Assembly (NCBI RefSeq): GCF_027857615.1
Contig: NZ_JAQIFT010000028.1
Span: 1-64,000 of the forward strand
From: Holtiella tumoricola
Lineage (GTDB): Bacteria; Bacillota; Clostridia; Lachnospirales; Cellulosilyticaceae
Direction: 5' to 3'
DNA: 64,000 nucleotides
The position numbers and the translations under genes are program-made. This document shows, in pieces, positions 34,620-43,585 of the stretch (position 1 is its first letter; every line of letters begins with the position of its first letter). The notes beneath the pieces were generated by a model, which was given only the letters and a program-made list of their open reading frames with translations, searched no databases and was not told the origin of the DNA.

Positions 34620-35444
34620 ATGAATTTAAAAAAAATCATTAGGCTATCTTTTCTTATCAACATTCTGCAGATTTTATTAATTATCGTCATCATTTTTTAT
34701 ATCAACTATGCACCAAGCCAAGATATGTTCCTTCTTCTGTATGGCTCAGCAGGACTAACAACATTTAATAGTATGTTAGCAGTAGTGAGCTATTATTTTT
34801 TAATAGCAAGAGAAGATAGAAAAGATGTGCAAGAAACAATCCAGAATCTAGAGAACTTAAATGCAACCTTAAGAGAGCAACGTCATGACTATTTAAATCA
34901 TATCCAAGTGATCTATGGTTTGATGGAGCTTGAAGAATTTGAGGAAGCAAAGCATTATATGGAACCTGTTTATGAAGATCTACTTAAAGTAGGCAAAGCA
35001 CTTAAGACCTCTCACCCAGCGGTTAATGCGTTGCTCCAAGCAAAGATGCAAAAAGGACAAAATGAAGATGTATCAGTCTATCTAGAGGTAAAGTCTAACT
35101 TGAAGGATATATCAATGGAGCCATGGGAGCTTTGTAAGGTGTTATCTAATGTTATAGATAATGGTTTTACTGCCTTAATGCAAAAAGAGAATATGAGAAA
35201 GTTATATATTGATATTGGTGAGGATCAAGCAAATTATAGCTTTTATATCTACAATAATGGACCTGTTATTCCACCAGATGTATTACCTAATATTTTTATA
35301 CAAGGCTTTTCAACTAAAAAAGAAGAGGGACATGGTATGGGATTAGCGATTGTAAAGAAGACATTAGAAAAGGTTGGAGGGAGTATTCAAGTAGATTCTA
35401 ATGTTGATAAAACTTGCTTTACTATATTGGTACCAAAGGTATAG
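34620..35444 (+). CDS. Sensor histidine kinase, Spo0B/citrate-type dimerisation
   Basis: 274 residues. Two N-terminal membrane helices (about 8-30 and 35-62) have almost no extracytoplasmic loop. The phosphoacceptor segment REQRHDYLNHIQVIYGL has probable His89, as in Spo0B-like kinases. A GHKL ATPase domain with NVIDNG (N box) and GHGMGLAIVKK (G box near 240-250) follows. The minimal sensing region suggests it reads membrane or intramembrane cues, or a partner protein. Its likely partner is the LytTR regulator at 37543, with three genes between them. Confidence 0.88.
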   Translation: MNLKKIIRLSFLINILQILLIIVIIFYINYAPSQDMFLLLYGSAGLTTFNSMLAVVSYYFLIAREDRKDVQETIQNLENLNATLREQRHDYLNHIQVIYGLMELEEFEEAKHYMEPVYEDLLKVGKALKTSHPAVNALLQAKMQKGQNEDVSVYLEVKSNLKDISMEPWELCKVLSNVIDNGFTALMQKENMRKLYIDIGEDQANYSFYIYNNGPVIPPDVLPNIFIQGFSTKKEEGHGMGLAIVKKTLEKVGGSIQVDSNVDKTCFTILVPKV

Positions 35445-35564
35445 GGGGTAAAAACGACATTTGAGGAGAGAAAATGTATAAGTTGTGGCGTATCTATAGA
35501 AAGTCAAATGTAAAAGGAATATGATAGTTCTATAACCAAAAGGTAATAAAAAGGGGGTGAAATA

Positions 35565-36062
35565 ATGATAGCAGGACTACTAGATGGAATGACACTTTTT
35601 AGCATAATCTTATTAATTTTAGGTTTTGTATTAGTAGGAATAGAGTTAACTGCACCCGGTATTTCTTTTCCAGGTATAGCAGGTGCCATCTGCTTAGTAA
35701 TTAGCGTATTCCTGACAGCTGACACGATTGTAGAGGGTGTGATTATGACTATTGCCATCCTGGCAATACTGGGAGTAATGCTAGGGATCATGGTATGGCT
35801 CTTGGCGAAAGGAAAATGGGTAAGGCCTATTATCTTAACAAATGAGCTTAACAAAACAGAAGGATACATCAGTTCCTCGGACTTAGATTATTTACTTGGA
35901 AAAGAAGGCGTTGCTTCAACAGACCTACGTCCTTCAGGTGTTGGTAGTTTTGAAGGTGTAAATTTTGATATTATTTCTGAAGGTCAATATATTGAAAAAT
36001 GGACACCAATAGTTATATATAAAGTACAAGGGTCAAAACTAATTGTAAAAGTGAAAGCATAA
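35565..36062 (+). CDS. NfeD-family membrane protein
   Basis: 165 residues. About three hydrophobic helices occupy residues 8-85, with the typical IELTAPGISFPGIAGAICLV stretch. The C-terminal ~70 residues form a soluble beta-rich OB-fold domain (SSDLDYLLGKEGVASTDLRPSGVGSFEG). NfeD proteins occur beside flotillin/stomatin genes and are thought to support membrane microdomains. GGGGGTGA precedes the ATG, and the flotillin gene follows 52 bp later. Confidence 0.9.
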   Translation: MIAGLLDGMTLFSIILLILGFVLVGIELTAPGISFPGIAGAICLVISVFLTADTIVEGVIMTIAILAILGVMLGIMVWLLAKGKWVRPIILTNELNKTEGYISSSDLDYLLGKEGVASTDLRPSGVGSFEGVNFDIISEGQYIEKWTPIVIYKVQGSKLIVKVKA

Positions 36063-36114
36063 ATACAACCTAAGTCAAAGGGATAATAAATTAAAAAAGT
36101 TAGGGGCGAAAAAG

Positions 36115-37107
36115 ATGGATGCAAGTATTATTAGAAGTATTGTTATTATAGGTATTATAGGTATTCTTATTATTTTATTCTTTATTTTTGTACCAATGGG
36201 ATTATGGGTATCTTCATTAGCTGCAAATGTTAAAGTAAGTATCTTTAACCTAATTGGTATGAGACTACGTCGTGTTGTACCAAACCGTATCGTATTACCA
36301 CTTATCAAGTCAACTAAAGCAGGTGTAGGCCTTAATGTTAATCAATTAGAAGCACATTATTTAGCTGGTGGTAATGTTGACCGTGTTGTAGATGCTCTTA
36401 TTGCAGCAGAACGTGCAGGAATTGAACTACCTTTTGAAAAGGCAGCAGCTATTGACCTTGCAGGTCGTGATGTATTAGAAGCCGTTAAAATGAGTGTTAA
36501 TCCAAAAGTTATTGAAACACCTAATGTATCAGCAGTAGCTAAAGATGGTATTGAACTTTTAGTTAAAGCACGTGTAACAGTTCGTGCTAACTTAGAAAGA
36601 TTAGTAGGTGGTGCTGGAGAAGCAACAGTACTTGCTAGAATTGGTGAAGGTATTGTTACAACAGTGGGTTCTTCAGTATCTCATAAAGAAGTATTAGAAA
36701 ACCCAGATGGTATTTCTAAAATGGTGCTTGGTAAAGGACTTGATGCAGGAACAGCATTTGAAATCTTATCTATTGATATTGCAGATATTGATGTAGGTCG
36801 TAACATCGGTGCTCAACTTCAAACACTTCAAGCTGAAGCAGATAAAAATATTGCTCAAGCTAAAGCAGAAGAAAGAAGAGCAATGGCTGTTGCTAAAGAA
36901 CAAGAAATGCGTGCTTATGTAGTTGAAGCAGAAGCTGAAGTACCAAAAGCTATGGCTTATGCGTTAAGAGAAGGTAAAATAGGTGTAATGGACTACTATG
37001 AACTCCAAAACATTAATGCAGATACAAAAATGCGTCAAACAATCTCAACTACAAATAATGGCAAGCTACCATTAGGAGGTGGCAAAGATGGGGCGAAACA
37101 ATCTTAA
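36115..37107 (+). CDS. floA: Flotillin-like membrane microdomain scaffold protein
   Basis: 330 residues, matching Bacillus FloA (YqfA) in length and layout: an N-terminal membrane hairpin or helix at about 6-28, a PHB/SPFH domain (about 40-230), then the Ala/Glu-rich coiled coil (AQAKAEERRAMAVAKEQEM). FloA oligomerises at the inner membrane face and organises functional microdomains that affect kinase signalling and protein secretion. NfeD upstream is the known partner type. The next gene starts inside its 3' end. Confidence 0.94.
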   Translation: MDASIIRSIVIIGIIGILIILFFIFVPMGLWVSSLAANVKVSIFNLIGMRLRRVVPNRIVLPLIKSTKAGVGLNVNQLEAHYLAGGNVDRVVDALIAAERAGIELPFEKAAAIDLAGRDVLEAVKMSVNPKVIETPNVSAVAKDGIELLVKARVTVRANLERLVGGAGEATVLARIGEGIVTTVGSSVSHKEVLENPDGISKMVLGKGLDAGTAFEILSIDIADIDVGRNIGAQLQTLQAEADKNIAQAKAEERRAMAVAKEQEMRAYVVEAEAEVPKAMAYALREGKIGVMDYYELQNINADTKMRQTISTTNNGKLPLGGGKDGAKQS

Positions 37108-37543
37108 TTCTTTCGAAAACAAAATAATGGAACTTAATAATTTCCTTGTTACAGGCCAACGCAATAATAATCCTATGGGAGACTTAGCAGCATTACAATC
37201 TATGGCTAAACAAATTGGTGAAGGTATGCATGGTAAGAAAACTCAATGGAAAAATGCGTATAAATCTAACGACAAATCCCATGAACAAGAGGAAACTATA
37301 AGTCACCATCCTAAAAAGAATAAAAAACAAAAGCATCAACCAGTAGCAAAAGATAGAGATAGCCAGCTTGAAGAACAAATAAAACGTAAGCAACAAGAAG
37401 TTCATCGTGAGGAAACTAGGTTAAGAGAAGAAGAAAATAGTAGCAATGAATATTGGAGAGATGCAATAATTCTATCTGAGATCATTGGTGATCCTATAGC
37501 AAAGCGCAGACGAATGGAACGGAGAAGAATGGGGAGGATGTAA
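37088..37543 (+). CDS. Small basic coiled-coil protein downstream of floA, unknown function
   Basis: 151 residues. AGGAGGT at 37074-37080 fits the ATG at 37088 (7-bp gap), not the in-frame GTG at 37079 that overlaps it. The gene overlaps floA by 20 bp, and the LytTR gene overlaps its stop (TAATG). The protein is hydrophilic, Lys/Gln/Glu-rich, with a probable coiled coil at about 100-125 and an Arg-rich tail (RRRMERRRMGRM). There are no membrane segments. Position suggests a cytosolic adaptor between flotillin and the two-component system; this is speculation. Confidence 0.7.
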   Translation: MGRNNLNSFENKIMELNNFLVTGQRNNNPMGDLAALQSMAKQIGEGMHGKKTQWKNAYKSNDKSHEQEETISHHPKKNKKQKHQPVAKDRDSQLEEQIKRKQQEVHREETRLREEENSSNEYWRDAIILSEIIGDPIAKRRRMERRRMGRM

Positions 37544-38283
37544 TGGATATTAAGGTTTTACTAATAGAAGATGAGGCAGGAATACGCTTACTTATGCGTA
37601 AGATTATCGAGAAGACACCTGGCTTTATAGTGGTAGGTGAATGCGAAGAAGGCAAAGAAGGTCTTAGAGTTTTTAATAAGCTTAAACCAGATGTTGTGTT
37701 TTTAGATATACAACTTAAAGAAGGTAGTGGACTTGATTGTGCCAAGGAAATAGCAGATATAGAGCCTAAAACAAAGATTATTTTTGCAACAGCTCACTGT
37801 GAATATATGCCAGAAGCTTTCTCAGTTTATGCCTTTGACTATCTAGTAAAACCTTTTAATGTTGAACGTGTAACCCATACTTTAGAACGTATAAAAGCAC
37901 TTCAGGAACCTGATCAGGCAACAAGTATGGATAAGATTGTACGCTATGAAAAAGGCTTAGAGAAGTTATTAGTAAAGGGTAAGGAGAGTATGAGTTTTGT
38001 AAATATCAATGATATTATCTTAGTGCAACGAGAAGATAGTAATACAGTGATATATACACAAAAAGATGCTTTTACCACCTCAGCAAGCCTTACTGAGGTA
38101 GAAGAAAAGCTAGATCCAGACCAATTCATACGTAGCCATAAATCATATATTATCAATCTTTCTCAAATTACAAAGATTTCTCCATATGGTAGATGGACCT
38201 ATATTGTTAAATTTAAGGATCTTGATAAAGATGCTTTGATAACAGGAGAAAAATACGAAGAAATCAAAAAGATGTTTTTGTAA
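37543..38283 (+). CDS. LytTR-family response regulator
   Basis: 246 residues. The receiver domain (1-120) has acidic pocket LIEDE, phosphoacceptor Asp55 in VVFLDIQL, and Lys103 in DYLVKPF. The C-terminal LytTR DNA-binding domain (about 140-245) includes ILVQREDSNTVIYT and FIRSHKSYIINLSQI. The ATG overlaps the previous stop (TAATG), so it is coupled to the floA-linked gene. The kinase at 34620 is the likely partner. LytTR regulators often control envelope, peptide or carbon-uptake genes; the target here is unknown. Confidence 0.92.
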   Translation: MDIKVLLIEDEAGIRLLMRKIIEKTPGFIVVGECEEGKEGLRVFNKLKPDVVFLDIQLKEGSGLDCAKEIADIEPKTKIIFATAHCEYMPEAFSVYAFDYLVKPFNVERVTHTLERIKALQEPDQATSMDKIVRYEKGLEKLLVKGKESMSFVNINDIILVQREDSNTVIYTQKDAFTTSASLTEVEEKLDPDQFIRSHKSYIINLSQITKISPYGRWTYIVKFKDLDKDALITGEKYEEIKKMFL

Positions 38284-38285
38284 AA

Positions 38286-38314
38286 TTGACTTCACAAATA
38301 TTATAACTTATAAT
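38286..38314 (+). promoter_or_regulatory. Promoter of the Mn riboswitch-mntP unit
   Basis: TTGACT (38286-38291), a 17-bp spacer and TATAAT (38309-38314) lie just after the LytTR gene stop and immediately before the riboswitch. Confidence 0.8.
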
Positions 38315-38320
38315 AGATGT

Positions 38321-38455
38321 AACTTCGTGAGGGAGTAGTTTGCTTATTATGAAATAAGTGGCAAGTCAACATAATGATTACGTTGTAATCTGGTTTGCCT
38401 TAATGAACAAGACTCATGTATGGTATTTTTGCCATACATGGGTCTTTTATTTTTT
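38321..38455 (+). promoter_or_regulatory. yybP-ykoY (manganese) riboswitch with terminator
   Basis: The leader carries the GGGAGTAG core (38331-38338) and a following CAAGTCAACATAATG segment typical of yybP-ykoY aptamers, closing around CTGGTTTGCC. A terminator hairpin follows (38409-38423 with 38432-38446, one wobble) and a T-rich tail. In this class Mn2+ binding favours read-through. It precedes mntP, the classical regulated gene, which supports the call. Confidence 0.85.
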
Positions 38456-38506
38456 GGAAAAAATAAGTATGTGCTCTTAGAAAATTATAAATTGAGGAGA
38501 GGTAAT

Positions 38507-39166
38507 ATGGGATTAATTGAAATTATTTTAATTGGAATTGGGCTAAGTATGGATGCAGTTGCAGTATCTATGACAAATGGTATGGTTTATAAGGATGCAG
38601 GTAAAGCTAAAACGTATGCAATGCCTATTTTGTTTGGACTATTCCAAGGTCTTATGCCACTGATTGGTTATTTTGCAGGGGGATTATTTGCAGATGTCAT
38701 TAGCCAATATGCAAGCATTTTAGTATTTATCATATTAGGTTTTATTGGTGGTAAGATGCTTAAAGATGGTATTGAACATATCAAAGAAGAAAAAGAACAA
38801 GTAAAAGAAAAGCAGGAACAAAAGAACACCTTAGTAGATGAGACTATGGTAGATGGAGTAACAACACAAGAAGAAGTAGCAATAACAGTAGAGGTACAAG
38901 AAACAGACGAGAAAAAAGAATTAACCTATAAGATGCTATTTATCCAAGCCATTGCAACAAGTATAGATGCCTTTGCTGTAGGTATTGGGTTTAGTGCAAT
39001 GCAGGTAGATATTTTACCAGCAGCAAGTATTATTACTTTTACAACAGCAATTTGCAGTTTATTAGCTATCTTTATCGGAAAGAAATTTGGTGACTTATTA
39101 GGAAGTAAATCAGAGCTTTTAGGTGGAGCTATTTTAGTATTTTTAGCTATTAAAGCCTTATTTTAG
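38507..39166 (+). CDS. mntP: MntP-family manganese efflux pump
   Basis: 219 residues, about six membrane helices in two homologous halves, each with an Asp-containing motif: GLSMDAVAVSMTNG at the N-terminus and ATSIDAFAVGIGFS after the middle. MntP exports excess Mn2+. GAGGAGAGG places the start at the ATG at 38507; upstream in-frame codons lie in the riboswitch terminator. Most MntP proteins are ~185 residues; this one carries an extra Glu/Lys-rich cytoplasmic loop of about 40-50 residues between the halves (around 90-140). Regulation is by the manganese riboswitch upstream. Confidence 0.93.
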   Translation: MGLIEIILIGIGLSMDAVAVSMTNGMVYKDAGKAKTYAMPILFGLFQGLMPLIGYFAGGLFADVISQYASILVFIILGFIGGKMLKDGIEHIKEEKEQVKEKQEQKNTLVDETMVDGVTTQEEVAITVEVQETDEKKELTYKMLFIQAIATSIDAFAVGIGFSAMQVDILPAASIITFTTAICSLLAIFIGKKFGDLLGSKSELLGGAILVFLAIKALF

Positions 39167-39200
39167 AATCATAGGATAAAGAAAATTTTACACTAAATTA

Positions 39201-39247
39201 TAATAAAAGAGTTGATTTTCATATAACTGAAATCAACTCTTTTATTA
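39201..39247. terminator. Bidirectional terminator between mntP and a leftward gene
   Basis: An 18-bp perfect stem (39201-39218 with 39230-39247) and an 11-nt loop, with A/T-rich arms ending in runs on both sides. Confidence 0.88.
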
Positions 39248-39253
39248 TTTAAG

Positions 39254-39733
39254 TTATTGTATATACTCATAATCTACCAGTACTTGAGAAAGGAAAGAGT
39301 CGGTTTTGACATAGGCAACTAATAATTGATAGGCTGTATAATTATCTGTTGCATTAATATACTTAGATAAATCCTGTTGCATAAATTTAAGAAAGTTAAT
39401 GATATTAAATAGAGTAAGAAGAGTGTTACTTTGCTCAAGGGTAAGGCCCTGGGCATTTTCATAAGGTTGTAGAGCTGAAGATAGAAAGTCTATCTGTGTA
39501 GCTACTGTTTCCAATATTTTTGATTGAGCTTTTGTAGACTTACCTGTTATCTTATTAGCATAAGCGGATTGAGCTGCAAGTGCCATTTCAGATTGAATAT
39601 TTTTAATATCATTTAATAAAGTTACTTCATCAAGAGTAAAGGTATCACTAGAAGTTGCATAAATAGCAGTGTAGGGTAATAATAAGCTAAGAATAAGTAG
39701 ACAAATCAGCAAAGGACGAGAGCGTTTAGTCAA
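39254..39733 (-). CDS. Small secreted protein of unknown function
   Basis: 159 residues. It has a clear signal peptide (basic MTKRSRP, hydrophobic LLICLLILSLLLPYTAIYA), probably cut after Ala26. The mature part is helical with no Cys, rich in Asn/Gln/Tyr, perhaps a four-helix bundle. The start is TTG with GAGGTGA upstream. It is leftward and monocistronic, convergent with mntP and divergent from the GH31 gene. I do not recognise the family. Confidence 0.72.
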   Translation of the reverse strand: MTKRSRPLLICLLILSLLLPYTAIYATSSDTFTLDEVTLLNDIKNIQSEMALAAQSAYANKITGKSTKAQSKILETVATQIDFLSSALQPYENAQGLTLEQSNTLLTLFNIINFLKFMQQDLSKYINATDNYTAYQLLVAYVKTDSFLSQVLVDYEYIQ

Positions 39734-39969
39734 TGTAAATCACCTCTTTAAAAATATACTTTAAGTGTAGAGTTCTCAAAAAGTTAAAAAGGTATACAAT
39801 ATAAAGGTGTATTTTGAACGTTAGTTGATATGTTTCAATGATTTGGAAAGTGATATTATATAAAAAATAACCAATAGATTTTACAAATATAATAATTCTA
39901 CATAACAATGAAATATTGTATACTATAAATGACGGTATTTATACTACATACGAAAAGGATGAGTTGAAA

Positions 39970-42033
39970 ATGAAGCAAACAACAAGTATGAAATATACCT
40001 ATGGCACACCAATTGAAACAGATGCTGTCGTAGATAAGGGGATTCAACAAGGTAAAGAATTAATAAGATTAGTAGAAGGAGAAGGTTGCTTTACATATAC
40101 ACTAAAACCAGAAACAGTAGTATATGGATTAGGTGAAAACCTACGTGGAATTAATAAAAGAGGTTGGATTTATGAAAGTTTTTGTGCAGATGATTGTGTT
40201 CACACAGAGGCTAAGCGCTCTTTATATGGAGCACACAATTTCTTTATTGTAGCAGAAGATAAACCATTTGGAGTTTTTGTAGATTATCCTGGACGTATTA
40301 GTTTTGATATTGGATACTCTAATATTGATGAATTAATTATTAAACCAGAAACTATGGATTTTAATTTATATATTATAGAGGGTGAGACACCTCTTGAAAT
40401 TGTAAAAGCCTTTAGACAGATGATAGGGACAAGTTATATCCCACCTAAATGGGCTTTTGGATATCAGCAAAGTCGCTGGAGCTATAAAACAAGTGAAGAA
40501 GTGAGACAAGTAGCAAAGAACTTTAAAGATAATGGTATACCAATTGATACAATTTATTTAGATATTGATTACATGGAAAGATTTAAAGATTTTACAGTAG
40601 ATGAAACAGCCTTTCCTAACTTTGAGGCCTTTGTACAAGAAATGAAAGAGATGGGTATTCGTCTTATTCCGATTATTGATGCAGGTGTAAAGGTAGAAGA
40701 AGATTATGAAACATATGAAGAAGGCCTTAAAGAAAATTGTTTTGTAACAGATGGTGAAGGTAACGTATTTGAAGGGGCAGTATGGCCAGGAAAAGTACAT
40801 TTCCCAGACTTTTTAAATTCTAAGACACGTAGATGGTTTGGTCATAAATATGCCTTTTTATTAGATAAAGGTATAGAAGGATTTTGGAATGATATGAATG
40901 AGCCAGCTATTTTCTATACACCAAAAGCTGTAGAAGCAGCTATGGCAAATGTAGAAAAGCATAGAGGAGAAAATATAGATTTAGGCACATTCTTTGGTAT
41001 TAAGGATAGCTTTAGTAATATCATGAATCAAGAAGCCTACTATAAGGATATGTATCATGATATGGATGGAGTGAGAGTGTGCCATTATGATGTGCATAAC
41101 TTATATGGCTATAATATGACTCGCGCTGCAGGAGAGGCTTTTAAAGAATTACGTCCAAATACACGTACACTTCTTTTCTCTCGTGCATCTTACATTGGTA
41201 TGCATCGTTATGGTGGCATATGGACTGGCGATAACTGCTCTTGGTGGAGCCACTTACTTCTTAATATTAAGATGATGCCATCCCTTAATATGTGTGGTTT
41301 TATGTATGCGGGAGCAGATGTAGGTGGATTTAGTGACAATACAACAGAAGAACTTTTGACAAGATGGCTTCAATTTGGTGTATTTACACCTCTTCTTAGA
41401 AACCATACAGCAGCTTATACCAGATTCCAAGAACCATATAACTTTAAGTATACAGAACGTATCAAAAAATGGATTGAAATGCGTTACGCACTTGTTCCAT
41501 ATCTCTATAGTGAATATATGAAAGCAACATTAAGCAATGATATGCTCTTTAAACCACTTGCTTTTGAATATAATGACCCTCATTGTACTCAAGTTGAAGA
41601 TCAGTTGTTAGTAGGAGAATCCATTATGATTGCGCCTGTATATGAACAAAATAAAACAGGACGTTATGTGTATTTACCAGAAAATATGTTGTATGTAAAT
41701 TTTGAAAGTGCAACAAATTATACTGTAGAAGAAATGAAAAAGGGTCATCATTATATTGAAGCAGATCTTGATCATTTGCCAGTATTCATTAGACCAAATC
41801 ATATGTTGATTTTAGGTGAGGTAGCAGCTAATGTAGAGGCACAAGACAGCTCTAAGCTTCATGCTATTGGTTACTACAAAGATCATTGTGCATACAAACT
41901 CTATGAAGATGATGGTATAACACCTAAACCAAAATTAGAAGATTCTATAACTGAAATTTATATGTCTGATATAAACGTGAAACCAGAAAAACTTGAAAAA
42001 ATAGAGGTATACAAAATCTCATCTTGCGAATAA
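39970..42033 (+). CDS. Glycoside hydrolase family 31 (alpha-glucosidase/alpha-xylosidase)
   Basis: 687 residues from the ATG at 39970 (AAAAGGA upstream); an upstream in-frame TTG at 39916 overlaps a -10-like sequence and lacks a binding site. The GH31 nucleophile Asp308 is in FWNDMNEP and the probable acid/base Asp421 in GGIWTGDN. YLDIDYM and RNHTA are further family marks. No signal peptide is seen, so it is probably cytosolic and acts on imported alpha-linked oligosaccharides. Substrate (glucose, xylose or sulfoquinovose linkage) is not decided. No transport genes adjoin. Confidence 0.93.
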   Translation: MKQTTSMKYTYGTPIETDAVVDKGIQQGKELIRLVEGEGCFTYTLKPETVVYGLGENLRGINKRGWIYESFCADDCVHTEAKRSLYGAHNFFIVAEDKPFGVFVDYPGRISFDIGYSNIDELIIKPETMDFNLYIIEGETPLEIVKAFRQMIGTSYIPPKWAFGYQQSRWSYKTSEEVRQVAKNFKDNGIPIDTIYLDIDYMERFKDFTVDETAFPNFEAFVQEMKEMGIRLIPIIDAGVKVEEDYETYEEGLKENCFVTDGEGNVFEGAVWPGKVHFPDFLNSKTRRWFGHKYAFLLDKGIEGFWNDMNEPAIFYTPKAVEAAMANVEKHRGENIDLGTFFGIKDSFSNIMNQEAYYKDMYHDMDGVRVCHYDVHNLYGYNMTRAAGEAFKELRPNTRTLLFSRASYIGMHRYGGIWTGDNCSWWSHLLLNIKMMPSLNMCGFMYAGADVGGFSDNTTEELLTRWLQFGVFTPLLRNHTAAYTRFQEPYNFKYTERIKKWIEMRYALVPYLYSEYMKATLSNDMLFKPLAFEYNDPHCTQVEDQLLVGESIMIAPVYEQNKTGRYVYLPENMLYVNFESATNYTVEEMKKGHHYIEADLDHLPVFIRPNHMLILGEVAANVEAQDSSKLHAIGYYKDHCAYKLYEDDGITPKPKLEDSITEIYMSDINVKPEKLEKIEVYKISSCE

Positions 42034-42067
42034 TAAAAAAGAATAAGCGCAAGAAGGAGACAATACT

Positions 42068-42700
42068 ATGAAAAGACTTATCCGAAGAAGCTTGGCGGTT
42101 GTATGTCTATGTCTAACATTGGTAAGCTCTGTACAGGCTCAGGAAAGACCTCCAGAAGATCCTGTGGCATATAGAAAAGAACAGAAAGCTATTTTAAAAA
42201 CGTTAAGAAAAGACATGGATAAGTCGTCAGATGAAGATGATGCTACCCTTGATTATGTAGAACAAATGTTAGCTTACTATAAGGCAGGTTCAGCACTTGC
42301 TAAGAATGTAATGGATCATGGCGATAATCAAGTGATTCGTCAAGCAGGACGTAGCATGCGTAAGCGTAATGCTACAGAAGTTAAAAAGATGGAAGAGATT
42401 AGGATCCGTCTAAAAGAACAAAAGGTAGAAGATGATTTAAAAGAAGCAGAGTATTTAAAAGTCTTTAAAGAAGCTCTAGATACTATGATAGATGATTTAG
42501 AGAAAGTTGAAGATGAAAATGTAGATCGTATGTTTTTACTTCAGATGATTTGCTATAACGAAGGGATTATTAAGATATCACAAAACATCTTAAACTATAC
42601 ACCTAATGTAGAAGTACAAGAAATCGCACAAAAAATCATAGAAAGACATACAAAAGAGATTACTTATTTGCAAAAGTTAGCAAGAGAAATACGTGCATAA
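42068..42700 (+). CDS. Secreted helical protein, DUF305/ferritin-like, unknown function
   Basis: 210 residues. The signal peptide is MKRLIRRSLAVVCLCLTLVSS with cleavage near VQAQE. The mature protein is all-helical and has two similar helix pairs: YVEQMLAYYKAGSALAKNVMDHGDNQ and, later, FLLQMICYNEGIIKISQNILNYTPN. Each is followed by an IxRQA/VQEIA-type helix and KxxxxxxxEIxxL. This resembles the DUF305 duplicated four-helix fold, but the usual metal-type HH residues are not kept. It starts 34 bp after the GH31 gene, and a shared terminator follows. Confidence 0.7.
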   Translation: MKRLIRRSLAVVCLCLTLVSSVQAQERPPEDPVAYRKEQKAILKTLRKDMDKSSDEDDATLDYVEQMLAYYKAGSALAKNVMDHGDNQVIRQAGRSMRKRNATEVKKMEEIRIRLKEQKVEDDLKEAEYLKVFKEALDTMIDDLEKVEDENVDRMFLLQMICYNEGIIKISQNILNYTPNVEVQEIAQKIIERHTKEITYLQKLAREIRA

Positions 42701-42728
42701 AAAAGGCCACCTAAAGGTGGTCTTTTTA
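42701..42728. terminator. Bidirectional terminator between secreted protein gene and cbiO
   Basis: An 11-bp stem AAAAGGCCACC / GGTGGTCTTTT with a 4-nt loop and T run, between convergent genes. Confidence 0.85.
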
Positions 42729-42738
42729 TAATTAAAAA

Positions 42739-43578
42739 TTATTTTAATAAAGACAGTAATGTCTTGCGAGCATCTTGAACAGTAACAGGTAAATTAGTAA
42801 ATGCTAAGTGATCCTTTTCCTTAAGCACGTACATGAGTTGACCAACATAAGGTAAGCATAAGTCAGCAGTCTCAAGAATATGAGGTTGTGAAAAAACATC
42901 TGACACGGTACCAGATGTATGGAGTTGACCAGATTTTAATACATAAAGATAGTCACAGTATAAAGGGACAAGGTCCATATCATGGGTTGCGATGATTATA
43001 GCCATATTAAGATTTTGCTTAAGGGTATCTATAAGATCCATAATTTCTTTAACACCTTGTGGATCTAATCCAGCAGTAGGTTCATCTAGGATGAGAACAG
43101 TAGGTTCCATAGCAATAATCCCGGCTAGTGCAACACGCTTTTTTTGACCATAGCTTAGACTATGTGTAGGCTTATGACGTAGTTCATATGTTCCGGTTTG
43201 TTTAAGAGCACGTTCAATACGCACACGTGCTTCCGATTCGGAAATACCCAGGTTAACAACTCCAAATGAAACATCTTCATAGACACTTGCAGAAAAAAGC
43301 TGTGTGTCAGGATCTTGAAAAACAATACCTACAGATTGACGCAGTTGCTGAAGACCTTTAGAGGTATAAGAGATTGGTTGGTTATTATAAAGTACCTCTC
43401 CTTGAGTAGGCTTTAAGATGCCATTTAGAAGGAGAAACAGAGTAGATTTTCCAGCGCCATTACCACCTAAGAGACCTGTAGTAGTACCTTTTTCAAGATG
43501 AAGGCAAATATTGTCTAAGGCGTGGGTACCGTCAGGATACTGAAAGGATAGATTTTTAGTCTCCATAATGTAATTCAT
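42739..43578 (-). CDS. cbiO: Cobalt ECF transporter ATPase
   Basis: 279 residues. Walker A GGNGAGKST is at 38-46, the Q-loop VFQDPDTQLF is typical of ECF/CbiO ATPases, the signature is LSYGQKKRV, Walker B is VLILDEPTAGLD and the H-loop is IIATHD. It powers cobalt uptake with CbiM, CbiN and CbiQ encoded just upstream. It is the last gene of the cobalamin-riboswitch operon, separated from cbiQ by 7 bp. Confidence 0.94.
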   Translation of the reverse strand: MNYIMETKNLSFQYPDGTHALDNICLHLEKGTTTGLLGGNGAGKSTLFLLLNGILKPTQGEVLYNNQPISYTSKGLQQLRQSVGIVFQDPDTQLFSASVYEDVSFGVVNLGISESEARVRIERALKQTGTYELRHKPTHSLSYGQKKRVALAGIIAMEPTVLILDEPTAGLDPQGVKEIMDLIDTLKQNLNMAIIIATHDMDLVPLYCDYLYVLKSGQLHTSGTVSDVFSQPHILETADLCLPYVGQLMYVLKEKDHLAFTNLPVTVQDARKTLLSLLK

Positions 43579-43585
43579 AGGTATG

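Noticed and set aside
39726..39908. 60-codon minus-strand frame upstream of the small secreted protein
   Set aside because: It has no ribosome binding site, covers the promoter region of two divergent genes and is very Ile/Leu/Phe-rich, as expected of AT-rich non-coding DNA.
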